Positions 38,620 through 50,321 of a stretch of DNA of 64,000 bases are shown piece after piece. Below the pieces are notes generated by a model. That model did not search any database. It was given only the letters and a program-made list of their open reading frames with translations, and was not told the DNA's origin. Each line of letters opens with the position of its first letter. Position 1 is the first letter of the stretch. The translations under genes were made by a program, and so were the position numbers. Source of the DNA: Dioscorea cayenensis subsp. rotundata (Eukaryota > Streptophyta > Magnoliopsida > Dioscoreales > Dioscoreaceae); assembly GCF_009730915.1 (NCBI RefSeq), contig NC_052479.1, forward strand, positions 24,640,027 to 24,704,026, in the 5' to 3' direction.

Positions 38620-40394
38620 TGATATGAGCTTGTGTATTAGTAATACGAAGTATTCATTCCTTACTTTGAGCATTACTTTTCTCAGATTTTATCGCTTATT
38701 CTTGTGTATATGTGTTTCTTTTGTACATGTATGGTTATGGAGACAAGTATGGAAGAAAGGAACTAAAAGTAGATCGTGAATGCATTTTGTTGATAAAATA
38801 TTGGAGTGAACAACCGTGAAGACACAAGTTGTGCTCAAAGACATGTGAGTGTGTGCCAACCTCCATTGTGCTCAAGCGAATACAGAGTTTGGAGGGGCAC
38901 AAAGGCAGTCACACACATGTGTTTCGACTTGTGCAATATTTGCAAAATCTTGATCAATGTGATTTTATTGAAGACGCAATACGATTTGCAGCATGAATGT
39001 GTGCCCATTCATGTGGCCTCGATGAAAAGTGTGAATTCGGGAGTATTTTGGCAAAGTGCTATAGCAGTACTGTAGCAACGCATTGTGGCAAAATTACTAT
39101 AGCAGTTAATGTTCACAACTCGCAGAAATTCAATTCCTGAAAATTCAGATAACCGTGTGGATGCCTGATTAAAGACTTATTTAAGCCGTTACTTGAGACG
39201 TTTTGAAGAAATCTTTTTCTCATATATTCCCCAACTTTGGAGGCGCTCACGGCTAGGGTTTGGAGAGGCTTTGACAAGGTTTTGGAGTGGTTCTTTGGAA
39301 GATAGTTATTGGGAGAACTTTCGTCGGCATTGATTCGGCAAGGTGTACCCTAGGCTTGACGAGGGAACTCTTGGAAAAGACGAGGCAACTCCGCAAGACC
39401 ATCGGTACGGAACACAAGGGGGTTTTACTTATGAATTGCATGCATTTACATTCGATTTCATTATTGATTATATTTTTCTCCATGGAGAGCTAAACCCCTA
39501 GTGGGTGCTTGGACTTGTAAACCCTAGGATGACTTTGTTTCATTGACCTTTTATTATGTTTTCTTTAATTGATGTTTTAATTGAGTTCCAATCTTGAATG
39601 CTTGTTGAAGTGATTTTCCCTTAGAGTGACACTAGGGTTGAGAATCCATCTTGGTAATTCTTGTGGATGAGTGGCACACCATGAGAGTTAGACAAAGCAA
39701 GATTGGAGAGGGTTGAGAAGATGAGTCTAGAGGTAGCGGAACATCCCTTTTCCCTTCCGGTATGAGTTACCCTATCTCCGTGTTGCAAGAGTTCTTTGCG
39801 GTCACAATAGAGTGAAGGGCTAAGAGAGGAAACTCCGCTGGGGCTTAGTTGCGCAAGCAATAGAGTGAAGCGTTGAAGGTATCCTTAGTGATTGGGCTTA
39901 ATTGTGACTAGGGTCTTTCATCTAGACCAAAGGGTTAGATCTATATTAGGGAAATAGGGTTTGTCACTTGGAGTCCCTAGAGCTTCTTGCATCCCCACAC
40001 AATGTGAGGCTTCGAGAGTACTCCTTTTCACTAGGGCATAGTGTAGGGTTAGTTACAGTTGACCTTAGGTTTGGGACCGTGTGTTTTAGGATTTTCATGA
40101 CTCATTAAACATCAGTTAGGACATATAATGATTGGTCTTGCACTTGAAGCAATAATCCTAGGATGAGCAATGTCCAGGTGCCCCACTTTCAATCGATTGC
40201 CTCTCCTTATTCTTTTTTTATTTCTATTTGCATTGATATCATTCACATCACTTTTGAATCATCTTCATCATAGCTAAATAGCAATTCTTGTGTTTCTTAT
40301 CACTATTCCCTATGGATACGACTACCCACTCACCAGTGTACTTTATTACTTCGATAACTCATGCACTTGCGGTACACACACAAGGGGTGTGTTA
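38620..40394 (+). repeat. 5' LTR of element G
   Basis: Begins TGATATGAGCTTG and ends GGGTGTGTTA (expected TCA). The U3 palindrome and TATA region is partly lost: only an AACCGTGTGGATGCC half-site remains near 39150, followed by CTTATTTAAGCC. Subfamily marker at the end is GCGGTACACACACAAGG. The ORF at 38806-39075 (MNNREDTSCAQRH...) recurs in sister LTRs by DNA similarity and is not called as a gene. Confidence 0.8.
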
Positions 40395-40399
40395 AGTTT

Positions 40400-40419
40400 T
40401 TTTTGCCATTGCCGAGGAA
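40400..40419 (+). promoter_or_regulatory. Primer-binding site of element G
   Basis: TTTTGCCATTGCCGAGGAA shortly after the LTR is a degraded match to the tRNA-Asp-type site TGGCGCCGTTGCCGGGGA seen in related elements. Confidence 0.6.
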
Positions 40420-40543
40420 TAGACGTTTTGGAAGCATTTTTCACTTTGCTATTTTAGCTGTTGATCATTTGTTCTATTTCACACTTTCTTATTCTTCCAT
40501 CATTCTGATTTGTTTTCCTTTCTTTGGTTGCAGCTCTAGGTTA

Positions 40544-42140
40544 TGACCCAAGGAAACCGTTTGACATTGGATGAAGGTGATCCGGACATTGGAAGGAGAA
40601 TTCTTAGAAGGAGAAAAGAACCTGTACAAGAACAGTCAAATCAAGCTGAGATAGAAGATGAAGGGTCTGATAACATGGCAGAATAGAATGAGCACCAGAG
40701 TATACTCTTAGATTATGCCAGACCAGCAGTTCTTAGCAGGCAGTCTAGTATTCTATGGCTACAGATCACGGCTCAGATTTTTGAGCTCAAGCCAGGCTTT
40801 ATCCAAATGTTACAGCAGTCCGCGTAGTTTAATGGTTTGGCCGATGAGGATCCAAACAATCACATTGAGAACTTCTTGGAGGTGTGTGACATGCTCAAGA
40901 TTAATGGTGTCACGGATGATGCTATCAAGTTGGGGCCTTCCCATTTTCCTTGAAAGAGAGAGCGAAGCAATGGCTACATTCATTACCTAGAGCATCGATC
41001 ACTACATGGAGGAGATGCTAGATGCTTTTCTTGCCCGATATTTTCCTTGCGGAAAATCCGTGAAGCTTAGGAATGAGATATCTTCTTTCGTGCAAATGGA
41101 ATTGTAATTTCTTTCTGAGACATGCGATAGGTTCAAGGAGCTCCTGCGGAAATGTCCTCAACATGGGTTCCCCGAGTGGATGATTATTCAGACTTTCTAT
41201 AGCGGGTTGAACCCAAGCATGAAGCAGTTACTTGATGCTGCAGTAGGAGGTACCTTAGGAAGCAAGACACCTGAAGAATCTCGACATCTTATTAAAGAAA
41301 TAGCTATGAACAATTATCAGTGGAACATGAGGGATAGAAAGAAGGTAGCCAGACTTCATGAGATTGATGCAGTTGACTTCGTTAGCGGCCCAGGTTGAGT
41401 CATTGAGCAAGAAGTTAGACACTCTAACTTCTCCTAGAGTGGCAGACGCGATGAGTTGCACTAGCTGTGAAGGACGACATGCGCCATCTGATTGCCCTAT
41501 TTCGATTGGTGGTACCACATCCGTGGAATATGTTGATTTTGTAGGTAATGCAATGAGAGGACAAGGAAATCCATATAAGAACACCTTCAATCCTGGGTGG
41601 AGGAGCCACCCGAAACCATTCTTGGAGTAATCAATGGTAACAGAAGACTATGGCAACACTAGGTTTCCAACAACAACAACAAGCCCCAAACATAGAGAAT
41701 CGAGTTTCAGGGTTGGAAAATTGGATGACAGACTTAGAGAAGGCTTTGACCTAGTTCATTTCATCAGCGGATGCAAGATTTCAATTTGTTGAAGCCACAC
41801 TTTGCAACCACACCGCTTCATTGCACAACTTGGAGAACTAAGTGGGCCAAATAGTGAAGTTACTCTCGGAAAGATCTCAAGGGAGTTTGCCTAGCAACAT
41901 GGAGACAAACCCATCGGAACATGTGAAGGCAATCACTTTGAGAAGTGGTCGTGAAGCTGAGAGTAGGCTCCCGAGTGAGAAGACCAATGTTGAGTCGTTT
42001 GAGGTCGTATAGGTTGAGAAAATAGCAAAAGAGAAGGGGGTGGCACCCCCACCCTATAATCCAAGAATCTCTTATCCTTCAAGATTAAAGAAAGACCAAA
42101 ATGATGAGCAATATAAGAAGTTCTTGGGTTTAGTTTAGTG
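40544..42140 (+). pseudogene. Element G gag (protease part deleted)
   Basis: Opens with ATG at 40544 (MTQGNRLTLDEGDPDIGRRI). A TAG at 40684-40686 interrupts it. The main gag follows in shifting frames: NNHIENFLEVCDMLKINGVT, AKQWLHSLPRASITTW, then 41180-41398 with GGTLGSKTPEESRHLIKEIA. The zinc knuckle Cys-x2-Cys-x3-His-x4-Cys is at 41458-41496 (CTSCEGRHAPSDC). The downstream part resembles the QVGQ and EHVKAITLRSGRE segments of element A. At about 42130 the reading jumps from YKKFLGL straight into the untranslated region that in element A lies after the protease (TTAGTTTAGTGCTTGCATGA), so the retropepsin-like domain is missing. Confidence 0.75.
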
Positions 42141-42379
42141 CTTGCATGAATAAGAGCTTAAGTGTTGGTCTTTTGATCTTTTACATGCTATTGTTGTGCT
42201 TTTCTCATGGATTGTTGGTGTTTTGGTGTGCCTAAATGTAATTTACATAGTTTCTTGGTTGTTTGAGCGTGTTTTCCATGATTCTCTGGTCGGTTTTTCA
42301 TAGTAAGGATAGGCTTTGTGTGTATATAGGTGTGGAAAATTTTTTTGTAGAGTCTATAATCTTTTCTAAGTCATCCAGA

Positions 42380-42637
42380 GAAGACACACGGGTATGTGGA
42401 AATTCCACACAGGCGTGTGTTTCCGTTCAGAGCTCATCCCAACAGGATACGGGGGCATGTGAATGCCCCTGTGAATGGCCTTGTGACGGTCACACACCCG
42501 TGGTAATTTCCACACTGGCATGTGTTTCTCTACAGAGTTCTCAAAATCTATCTAAGAAGACACAGGGGTGTGTGAATGTCCCTGTGAGTACCCCTGTGAG
42601 CATCCACACGTCCGTATGGAATTTCCACAGGGGCTTG
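42380..42637 (+). repeat. Palindrome array of element G, first part
   Basis: Three units near 42385, 42490 and 42604 of the same about 105-115-bp tandem type as in element A, with GTGTGGAAATTCCACAC-like centres. The array is cut by a solo LTR and continues after 44516. Confidence 0.7.
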
Positions 42638-44516
42638 TGACAACACCCCTTGCGTATGTCCCACAAGTGCACGGGTTTGTCGAAGTAATAAAATCCCAGG
42701 TGAGTGGGTATCGTATCAACAGGGAATAGGGAGTAATAATACTTAATTTGTTTCTTAACTAAGTGAAATATAAATAGTGATTTGTGAGGTAAGATGTAAT
42801 GCAAACAAAAGTAAAAGAGACAAGAGAGAGAGCACAAGTAAATGAGAGGTAAGGCAATCAATATAAATGGAGTACTCGGATATTGATCCACCTAGGACAA
42901 TCATTTCAAGTGCTCTATTATGCTTCCTAACTAATGCATTAATGAGTCATGGAGATGCTTTAATACATGGTTCCAAATCTAAGGTCAACCATGCCTAACC
43001 CTGTACATATCCCGGAGGAGAAATTGAACATTCTCTCAACCTCGCACTCGTATAGAATTGCAATGAGTTCTAGGGATTCCAAGTGATAAATCCTCTTCCT
43101 ATATGTAGACCTAACATTTTGGTCAAAGCGAAAGATCCCTAGCCACAATTAATCCCTAGATGCTAAAATCACTTCAACGCTTCACTCCATTGCACTTGCA
43201 ACTAAGCCCCAGCGGAAGGTCATCCCTTAGCCCATTCACTCTATTATGACCGCAAAGAACTCGAGGAATTGGAGGTAGAATAAATCACACCAGAGGGGAA
43301 AATGGACGCTCCGCTATGTCTCGACTCACCATCTCAACCCTCTCCAATCTAGCTTTGTCTAACTCTCATGGTGTGTCACTCACTCACAAGGGTTACCAAC
43401 AAGAACTCTTAACCTTAGTATCACTCTAAGGGAGTATTCATACAATTAATGCATTCAAGATTGGAACTTAATAAAAACATCAATTAATGAAAGCATAATA
43501 ACAAGGTTCAATGAAACAAATACATCCTAGGGTTCACAATCCAAGTACCCACTAGGAAGTTTAGCTCTCCATGGAGCTAATTACAATCAATTAAATTGAA
43601 TGTAAAAGTAATGAGTCCATAGAAAACCTCCTCGATAGTCATGACAATGGTCTAGTGGAGAGTCTTCTACTCGTTTAAAGGTCCCTTTGTTCGGCTTAGG
43701 ATACACCTTGCAGGATAGGTGCTGACGAAAGCTCTCCCACTAACCTTCTTCTAAACAGAGAGTGATGTCGGAGCCATAGAACCTCTCCTAATCCCTAGCC
43801 AATACCTCTCAAAACCCTAGCTGTAACCCTCTCTCAAGTTGGGGAAAAGATGGAGATAAGAATGCTGAAATCGGGGCTGAAATCAGCCTTAAATAGGGCT
43901 GGAATCCGGAATCCACATGTACATGTGAATATTTCACACGGCCCTTGTGGAATTAACGCACGAGCATGTGGAATTTCCACATGCCCGTGTGGCTTCTCTG
44001 GATAACTCCTTCTTGGCCGGCCATGAACAATACCTACTACAGTATTTTGCTGGAGCGTTGCTACAATATCCTATAGCAGTACGGTCCGAAACACTTCTGA
44101 AACAATGCTTTCATCGAGGTAACATACACGGGCATACGTTTACGTCGTAGATCACTTTGCTTCTTCAATGAATGGCCATGTTGGTGGAGATCTTGTTACA
44201 CATGCACAAGCCGGAATACTTAGAATGTGACTACCTCTGTGCCCCTCCAAATCATTGTGCTAGCTTGAATACAAGGAGGTTGGCACATTCTAGCATCTTG
44301 AACCCGACTTATGTCTTCGCATTTGAACCTTCTCAAGATTTCCTCCAAATGGTGCACTCACGATCTACATTGGCTTCTTTCTCTAAGATTCAGCTTCACA
44401 ACCCTATATGCATGAAAGTAACATAAATACACACATATTAGCGTTAAAACCCGATAAAAATAATAATCATCATAAGTAAAGAACACTTCGTATTCTTATC
44501 ACATAAGCACTTATTA
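42638..44516 (-). repeat. Solo LTR, A-related, inside the array of element G
   Basis: Plus-strand termini TGACAACACCCCTTGCG and GCACTTATTA (expected TCA). On the minus strand the TATA-like box is the reverse of CTTAAATAGGG near 43890, with GTGGAATTTCCACATGCCCG palindromes at 43920-43995. Flanks GCTTG and GTGTG match at only three of five bases, so a target duplication is uncertain. Confidence 0.75.
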
Positions 44517-45200
44517 GTGTGTGGAACACTTAGCCAAATTTTCAGGTAGACAGAGAAGCCACAAGGGCATGTGGGTGTCCTTGTGGGTCGGGCACACGGC
44601 CGTGGGGAATTTCCACATGCCATGTGAATGCGTTCAGAGACAGCCAGAGGCTATCTCGAGAGCAGATAGGGGCGTGTGTCTACCCCTGTAAGCGGTCCTG
44701 TGGGAGTCACATGGGTGTAGGTAATTTTCATACGCCCATGTGGATGCACAGAACGCTAAGAGGCGCGATTTTTCTTTAAGATCTACTTGCGCCTCTTTAT
44801 TCTTTAACTCCCAAACACTCAAACAACGCCTCTCTTAACTCTCCCGACCTCTCACTATCTATTTATAAAGATTTTAGGGCGTCTTCTTGCCATATTCGAG
44901 GTTTTTGAGTTTCATCTTGTCGGTAAGCCCTCTTTCTCTTTTTTCTTTGCCAAATCTTGATTTATCATGCTTAAATTTGGAATGCTGCTTTGTTTTTATA
45001 TGTAAATGGTTGGTAATTTCCTTTAGAATGATTTTGGAATGAATTTGTGATGTATTTTTGGAATTTTGAAACTTGGTTATGTGGCTTTCATACCTCGTGG
45101 ATCCACACGAGCGTGTGAAATTTCCACACGACCATGTGGATTTATTCAGTATTGATTTGTGACTTTATTTGATCACTTCTCTTGTTAATTCTTGCAGATA
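44517..45200 (+). other. Palindrome array of element G, second part, and leader of the 3' ORF
   Basis: Two more array units (near 44590 and 44710), then non-coding sequence and a single palindrome at about 45100-45140 (ACACGAGCGTGTGAAATTTC), as in element A before its 3' ORF. Confidence 0.6.
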
Positions 45201-46288
45201 TGGAACCCAAGACCAAGACAGCACCTGGTAAGTGTCCACGTGAGCCCTCACTTGAGCTAGGCTCAGTTTGAACAAGTTTCGTAGCTGAAGTTCGGTTAGA
45301 TGCGGTTCCTAGACTTGAGTGCGCTCAAGGAGAGCCAATTAGGGAATGACATAACTTATGAGGTTGACATGCTACTTTCGGTGGGTAGTTAGCGGCTTTT
45401 GTTTTTGATCCAAGGGCCGGTTATCCGCATGTAGACATTGGAGGTGCTCGTCTCATTCGAATTTGACTGGTCTTATAGTAGTTTCGACAGTATTGATGCC
45501 ATTCAGTTTAGGGCGTTTGGACAGTATCACAGTATAAGCGTCACATAGTTTTCAGTCAGATTGGGTTATACAATGAGGCGTTTACAGACACTGAGGAGTA
45601 TAATCAATTACCGACTGATTATCCGGGTAGTTTGACTTCTTAGAGAGCATATAGGACACTTTGTGGCCAGGGTCAGTATGAGCCGGGTGTGTCTAAGGCT
45701 ACGTGCCTCTCGCGACTGAGCTATAGATATATCCACGCTATTCTAAGCAGATCAATGAATGGGCGTGGCGATAGTACAGGTGTTTTGAGCCTGCAGGAGC
45801 TACTTTATCTGTATTCGATGGTGCAGAGCGAGACGCTCCACTTGGGGCACATTTTAGAAGAGTATTTGAGACACTAGGGCCAGTACGCCAGGATCAGAGT
45901 CATCTTTTTAGGCCTATATATTACGTGACTCATCATTGGTATGGAACTCTTGGATGCGATCAGGGGGGCTAAGAAGATCATAGTACCGTCCCCCCGGCTT
46001 GGAGACTATAAGACAGATGGGCATGGTCGGGAGATACAGAGATGGAGTATATGTGATGATCATATCCCTGCCAAAGAGAGCCGAAGGTGAGGGAGATGCA
46101 GCAAGGGGTCTCAAGCTGTGCTTGATCCATAACCTGAGTAGGTGGAGACTGAGGCACCAATTATAGCACAGTTGCCACCTCCATTGCGTATGTTTCTTCA
46201 TCTCAAGCCTATGATCGCTTTGAGAGGCTTGAGAGTGCTATAGGGTTGCTAAGGACTGAGATTGTTGAGGTTCACGCCACACAGGATG
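45201..46288 (+). pseudogene. Element G 3' ORF (unknown function), first part
   Basis: Opens at 45201 with MEPKTKTAPGKCPREPS. Several frameshifts follow, then a clear open stretch 45689-45877 (CLSRLSYRYIHAILSRSMNG, LLYLYSMVQSETLHLGHILE), giving the part missing from element A. Before it, GLYNEAFTDTEEYNQLPTDY and YPGSLTS match the element A ORF. The frame continues with damage to 46288, where element D2 is inserted. The protein family is uncharacterised; no catalytic motif is seen. Confidence 0.55.
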
Positions 46289-46515
46289 TGATGCACGATC
46301 CGTAAGCATACGGAGTCATCAAGTAATACCTCTCGTGCGAGCACGAGAGGGTCGTATTCCTTAGGCCTAAGGATCTACCCTTACTTCCTCTTCGCGTATT
46401 GTCTAGCCGAAAGATTCGAAGGGTTTCTCTAATCTATTAATTAAAATGAAAGGACTACAAGTGGAGTCTAAAACAAGGCAAGGGTATAAAATCAGGGGAA
46501 AGAAATGGTCACGGA
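46289..46515 (-). repeat. 3' LTR of element D2, truncated
   Basis: TGATGCACGATCC to GGTCACGGAT matches the start of the LTR at 50322 almost base for base, including CTCTCGTGCGAGCACGAG. After 46515 the match stops abruptly, so about 1.2 kb of the LTR is missing. Confidence 0.8.
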
Positions 46516-47938
46516 TATAAAATCAAGACAAGGATACTGTAGCAGAGCACTGTTCACAGCCGGCAGAGAAAATAGGAATTCAGAGAATCCACACGGGCAT
46601 GTGGAAATTATACACGGCCGTGTGGAAATTCCACATGGGCATGTGAAAAATCCACAGGCCCGTATGGTTGCCCGATTCCAGCCTTATATAAAGCGGATTC
46701 ATCCCCGATTTCAGCATTCTTTTCTCCATCTTTTCCCCAACTTGAGAGAGGATTTCGGCTAGGGTTTTGAGAGGTATTGGCTAAGGTTTTGGAGAGGTTC
46801 TACGGCTCCAACATCTTCATTCTTGAGGAAGACGAATGGTAGGGGAGCTTCCGTCGAGGCGTATCCTATACCGGACGAGGGAATCCTTGGACGACGAGTA
46901 GAGGACTTTCCACAAAACCATCGACATGACTATCAAGGGGGTTTCTCTATGGATTCATTGCTTTTACATTCTATTTCTTTGATTGTACTTAGCTCCATAG
47001 AGAGCTAAACCCCTAGTGGGTACTTGGGTATTTGTGAACCCTAGGATGTATTTGTTTCGTTGAATCTCTTTATTATGCCTTCAATTAATTGATGTTTGTT
47101 GTGAGTTCCAACCTTGAATGCTTGATTGTATGAACATTTCCCCTAGAGTGACACTAGGGTTGAGAGTTCTTGTTGGTAACCTTGTGAGTGAGTGACACAC
47201 CACGAGCGTTAGACAAAGCTAGATTGGAGAGGATTGAGAGGGTGTGTCGAGAGTTACATGAGGGTCCCCTTTCCTCTCTGACGTGATAGATTCTACCTCC
47301 GTTCCTCGAGTTCTTTGCGGCCATAATAGAGTGAATGGTCTAAGGGATGAACCTCCGCTGGGGCTTAGTTGCGCGTGCAACGGAGTGAAGCGTTGAGGTG
47401 ATCTTAGTATTTAGGTCTTAATCGTGGTTAGGGACCTTCCACCTGGACCAAAGGGTTAGGTCTATACTTAGGAAGAGATTTATCACTTGGGATCCCTAGA
47501 GCTCATTGGAATGCTATTCGAGTGCGAGGTTGAGAGATAATCTAATCTCTCCTTCGGGACATGTATAGAGTTAGGCATAGTTGACCTTAGATTTGGGACT
47601 ATGTATTTAAGGATTTCCATGACTCACCATTACATTAATTAGGAAGCATAATAGAGGGTTCTTGCACTTGAAACAATTGTCCTAGGCGGAGCATTATCCG
47701 AGTACCCCATCATTATCGATTGCCTTACCTCCTCCTTTACTCGTGCTCTCTTACTTGTTGTTTTTACTTTTGAGAATTGAATCATTATCAGACTTATGAC
47801 TACTGATTTTTCACATAGCTAAGAAGTGGATTAATTGTTTTTATTCCCTACTCCCTGTGGATTCGATACCCGCTCATCCGGGATTATTACTTCGACAAAC
47901 CCGTGCACTTGCGGGATATACGCAAGGGGACCTTGTCA
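46516..47938 (+). repeat. 5'-truncated A-related LTR fused to the D2 remnant
   Basis: After about 20 bases of filler (ATAAAATCAAGACAAGGATA) the sequence reads as an A-type LTR from the palindrome region (46588-46670) and TATA box (TTATATAAAG, about 46684) to its end GGGGACCTTGTCA at 47938. The subfamily end is the same as in the solo LTR at 19724. The first several hundred bases of this LTR are gone. At 47939 pol of D2 resumes. Confidence 0.75.
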
Positions 47939-50101
47939 CCTCACAAGGTTGGGTCCAGGTTTGTGTCATCTCATCTCTCCTTGAAATGTTTCCAGTCCAT
48001 TGGCACCTATCACAACATTGAACAAATTTTTGTGCATCTTGAAAGATGGAAGGCCAATAGAAACCTGCATCTAGGATTATCCTGGTTGTCCGGTTGGCAC
48101 TGTAATGCCCCCCAGCGGGACCGACATGGCAGTGCTCCAAGATAGAATACCCTTCCGAATGAGATACGCATCTCCTCACTACCTGGTCAGCGCAAGTTCT
48201 AAAAAAATAGGGATCCTCCCATAAGTAATATTTCAGATCAGAGTAGAACTTCTTCCTTTGTTGATAAGTTAGCCCACCAGGATGTGTCCCTGCAGCAAGA
48301 TAGTTTACAAAATCAGTGAACCACAGAGTTTCTTCTTCTCTCATTATCCGAATACTAAACAAATAGGGACCCCATCGACGTTGCCCAAGAACTGCCCCCA
48401 CTGGGAAGTCGCTAGAATCACACATGAGTTCAAAAGGTAAATTCCAATCGGGGGACACGATAATCGGGGCTTCAACAAGCTTTTCCTTATGGGTAAGAAA
48501 AACAGTCATACACTCATCACTAAACTCGAATACCGCGTCCTTCTCAAGGAGTTTTGTAAGTGGTTGACCAATCAATGAAAAATCCTTGATGAATCTTCTG
48601 TAAAAACCTGCATGTCCCAAAAATGCTCCTAATGGCCTTCACCGATGTTGGGGGAGGCAGCTGTTCGATAGTGGAAACCTTGGCCTTATCCACCGCAATT
48701 CCTTGTTGTGATATCTTATGACCAAGCACAATGCCTTCCTCGACCATAAAATGACACTTTTCCCAGCTGAGAACCAAGTTGGTTTCCTCACATTTGGCTA
48801 AGACCCGCTCTAGATTTTTGAGGCAGAGGTCGAAAGAATCACCAAAAACTGAGAAATCATCCACGAAAACCTCCATGATATCTTCCACTAGATCATCAAA
48901 TATGGCTATCATGCATCACTGGAAGGTAGCTGGCGCGTTACATAGACCAAAAGGCATATGGCGGTAAGCAAAAGTACCATAAGGGCATGTGAAAGTTGTC
49001 TTCTCCTGGTCTTCTGGGGCAATGGGAATTTGAAAGTATCCAGAGAGGCCATCCAAGAAACAGTAATATGAGTTCCCTACTAGTCGTTCAAGCATATGAT
49101 CAATGAACGGTAGAGGGAAATGATCTTTTCTAGTAGCATCATTGAGTTTTCTATAGTCTATGCACACCCGCCAACCTGTGACCGTTCTAGTGGGGACTAA
49201 TTCATTTTTTTCATTAGTGACCAACGTCATTCCCCCTTTCTTTGGTACTACTTGCATTGGGCTCACCCACTCACTATCAGAGATAGGGTAAATGATGCAT
49301 GCATCAAGAAGTTTGATCACCTCACTGCGCACTACTTCTTTCATATTAGGGTTGAGCCTTCTCTGGGGTATAGCCGTTAGCCTATGATTATCTTCCATGT
49401 CAATCTTGTGTGTATAGAAGGAAGGGCTAATTCCCTTAATGTCTGAGATCTTCCACGCAATTGCTTTTTTATACTTATTTAACACACTCAGAAGGTCTGA
49501 TTTTTGCCTAGGGGTCAGGTCTGAGGCAATGATAATTTGAAGTTTTGACCCCTCTGCCAGAAATGCATACACCAGGTGTTCGGGTAGCTTCTTCAGTTCT
49601 AGTTCTGATGGTTCCTCAATTGATGATTTTAGTCTCCCAAACTTCCCGAGATCAAAATCCTTGAACCCTCTACACTCATCTTCCATGGAGCTACCACTAT
49701 CCATGCACTCTTCCATAGCGTGAATCTCACATCCGGATGACACTTAGTCCTCCCCCCATAAGATCTATTTCCTCTTCATCTTGTTGAACTAGTATGCCAA
49801 AGTCATCGGACTTGCTCCTCTCTTCCTCACCGATGGGGATGGAGGGGAGGACATGTGGAATAAGCTCAACTACTGGCAACACATTGTTGGACTTCATATA
49901 ATGCGTGAATAGGTCCTGCACGTCATGTTCTTCCAAGGGTACAGTTCTAGCCACATTGTAATGCTCAGACCGTCTCCAACTATCAAGAATGTATGTACTC
50001 ATCATTTCCTCCAGTTCAAATGCCGCTAGATATTCAAATGGGAAATTCGTATATGGGATCTGTAGATAGGAAGCGTCACACTAACCGCTAGCCGCAGCCA
50101 T
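47939..50101 (-). pseudogene. Element D2 pol: reverse transcriptase, partial RNase H, integrase zinc domain
   Basis: Copies element RNA into DNA and inserts it. The frame opens with ATG at 50101 (MAAASG), hits TAG at 50083-50081, and continues in LEEMMSTYILDSW to a frameshift near 49742. The long frame 49743-48916 holds the N-terminal two thirds of reverse transcriptase (WVSPMQVVPKKGG, FLDGLSGYFQIPIAPEDQEK, CPYGTFAYRHMPFGLCNAPA). A single TGA (48918-48916) interrupts it; the same frame goes on with the catalytic FVDD box (48867-48856) and KNLERVLAKCEETNL. A frameshift near 48630 leads to FYRRFIKDFSLIGQPLTKLL and the start of RNase H (CDSSDFPVGAVLGQRR), after which roughly 100 or more residues are missing near 48380. 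Then follow IRIMREEETLWFTDFVNYLA and the His-His-Cys-Cys integrase zinc domain (CCDRCQ). The integrase core is lost at 47939. Confidence 0.85.
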
Positions 50102-50321
50102 GATTATAGTCGATAATGAATAAACAAGAAATGTTAAGCAAAAAGAAATATTTAAAGCAGAAAATAATTTCAAATTAATGGAAATGTATATACAAAAAAA
50201 CATAAAATAAAATAAAATAAAAAGAAACAAATGTGCAAAATGAAGGAAACAATGGCTAAATCAATAAGCTCTAAGTTTTCCGAGTATTCCTTGTGGGTAC
50301 CCGGCAACGGTGCCAAAAACT
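50102..50321 (-). other. Leader and PBS of element D2
   Basis: On the minus strand the LTR is followed by TTTTTGGCACCGTTGCCGGG (50320-50301), a tRNA-Asp-type PBS. A roughly 200-base AT-rich leader runs to the pol ATG. D1 at the left end of the window has a similar leader but then starts a gag; here gag is absent. Confidence 0.7.

Noticed and set aside
38806..39075. A recurring ORF beginning MNNREDTSCAQRH in several LTRs (also near 55292, 59104 minus strand, and a variant near 62467)
   Set aside because: It follows DNA similarity of the LTRs, breaks in A-subfamily LTRs, has no start-context or domain support, and lies in LTR U3.
40715..40990. A 91-codon ORF in element G
   Set aside because: Out-of-frame shadow of gag; the correct frame gives the conserved gag segment.
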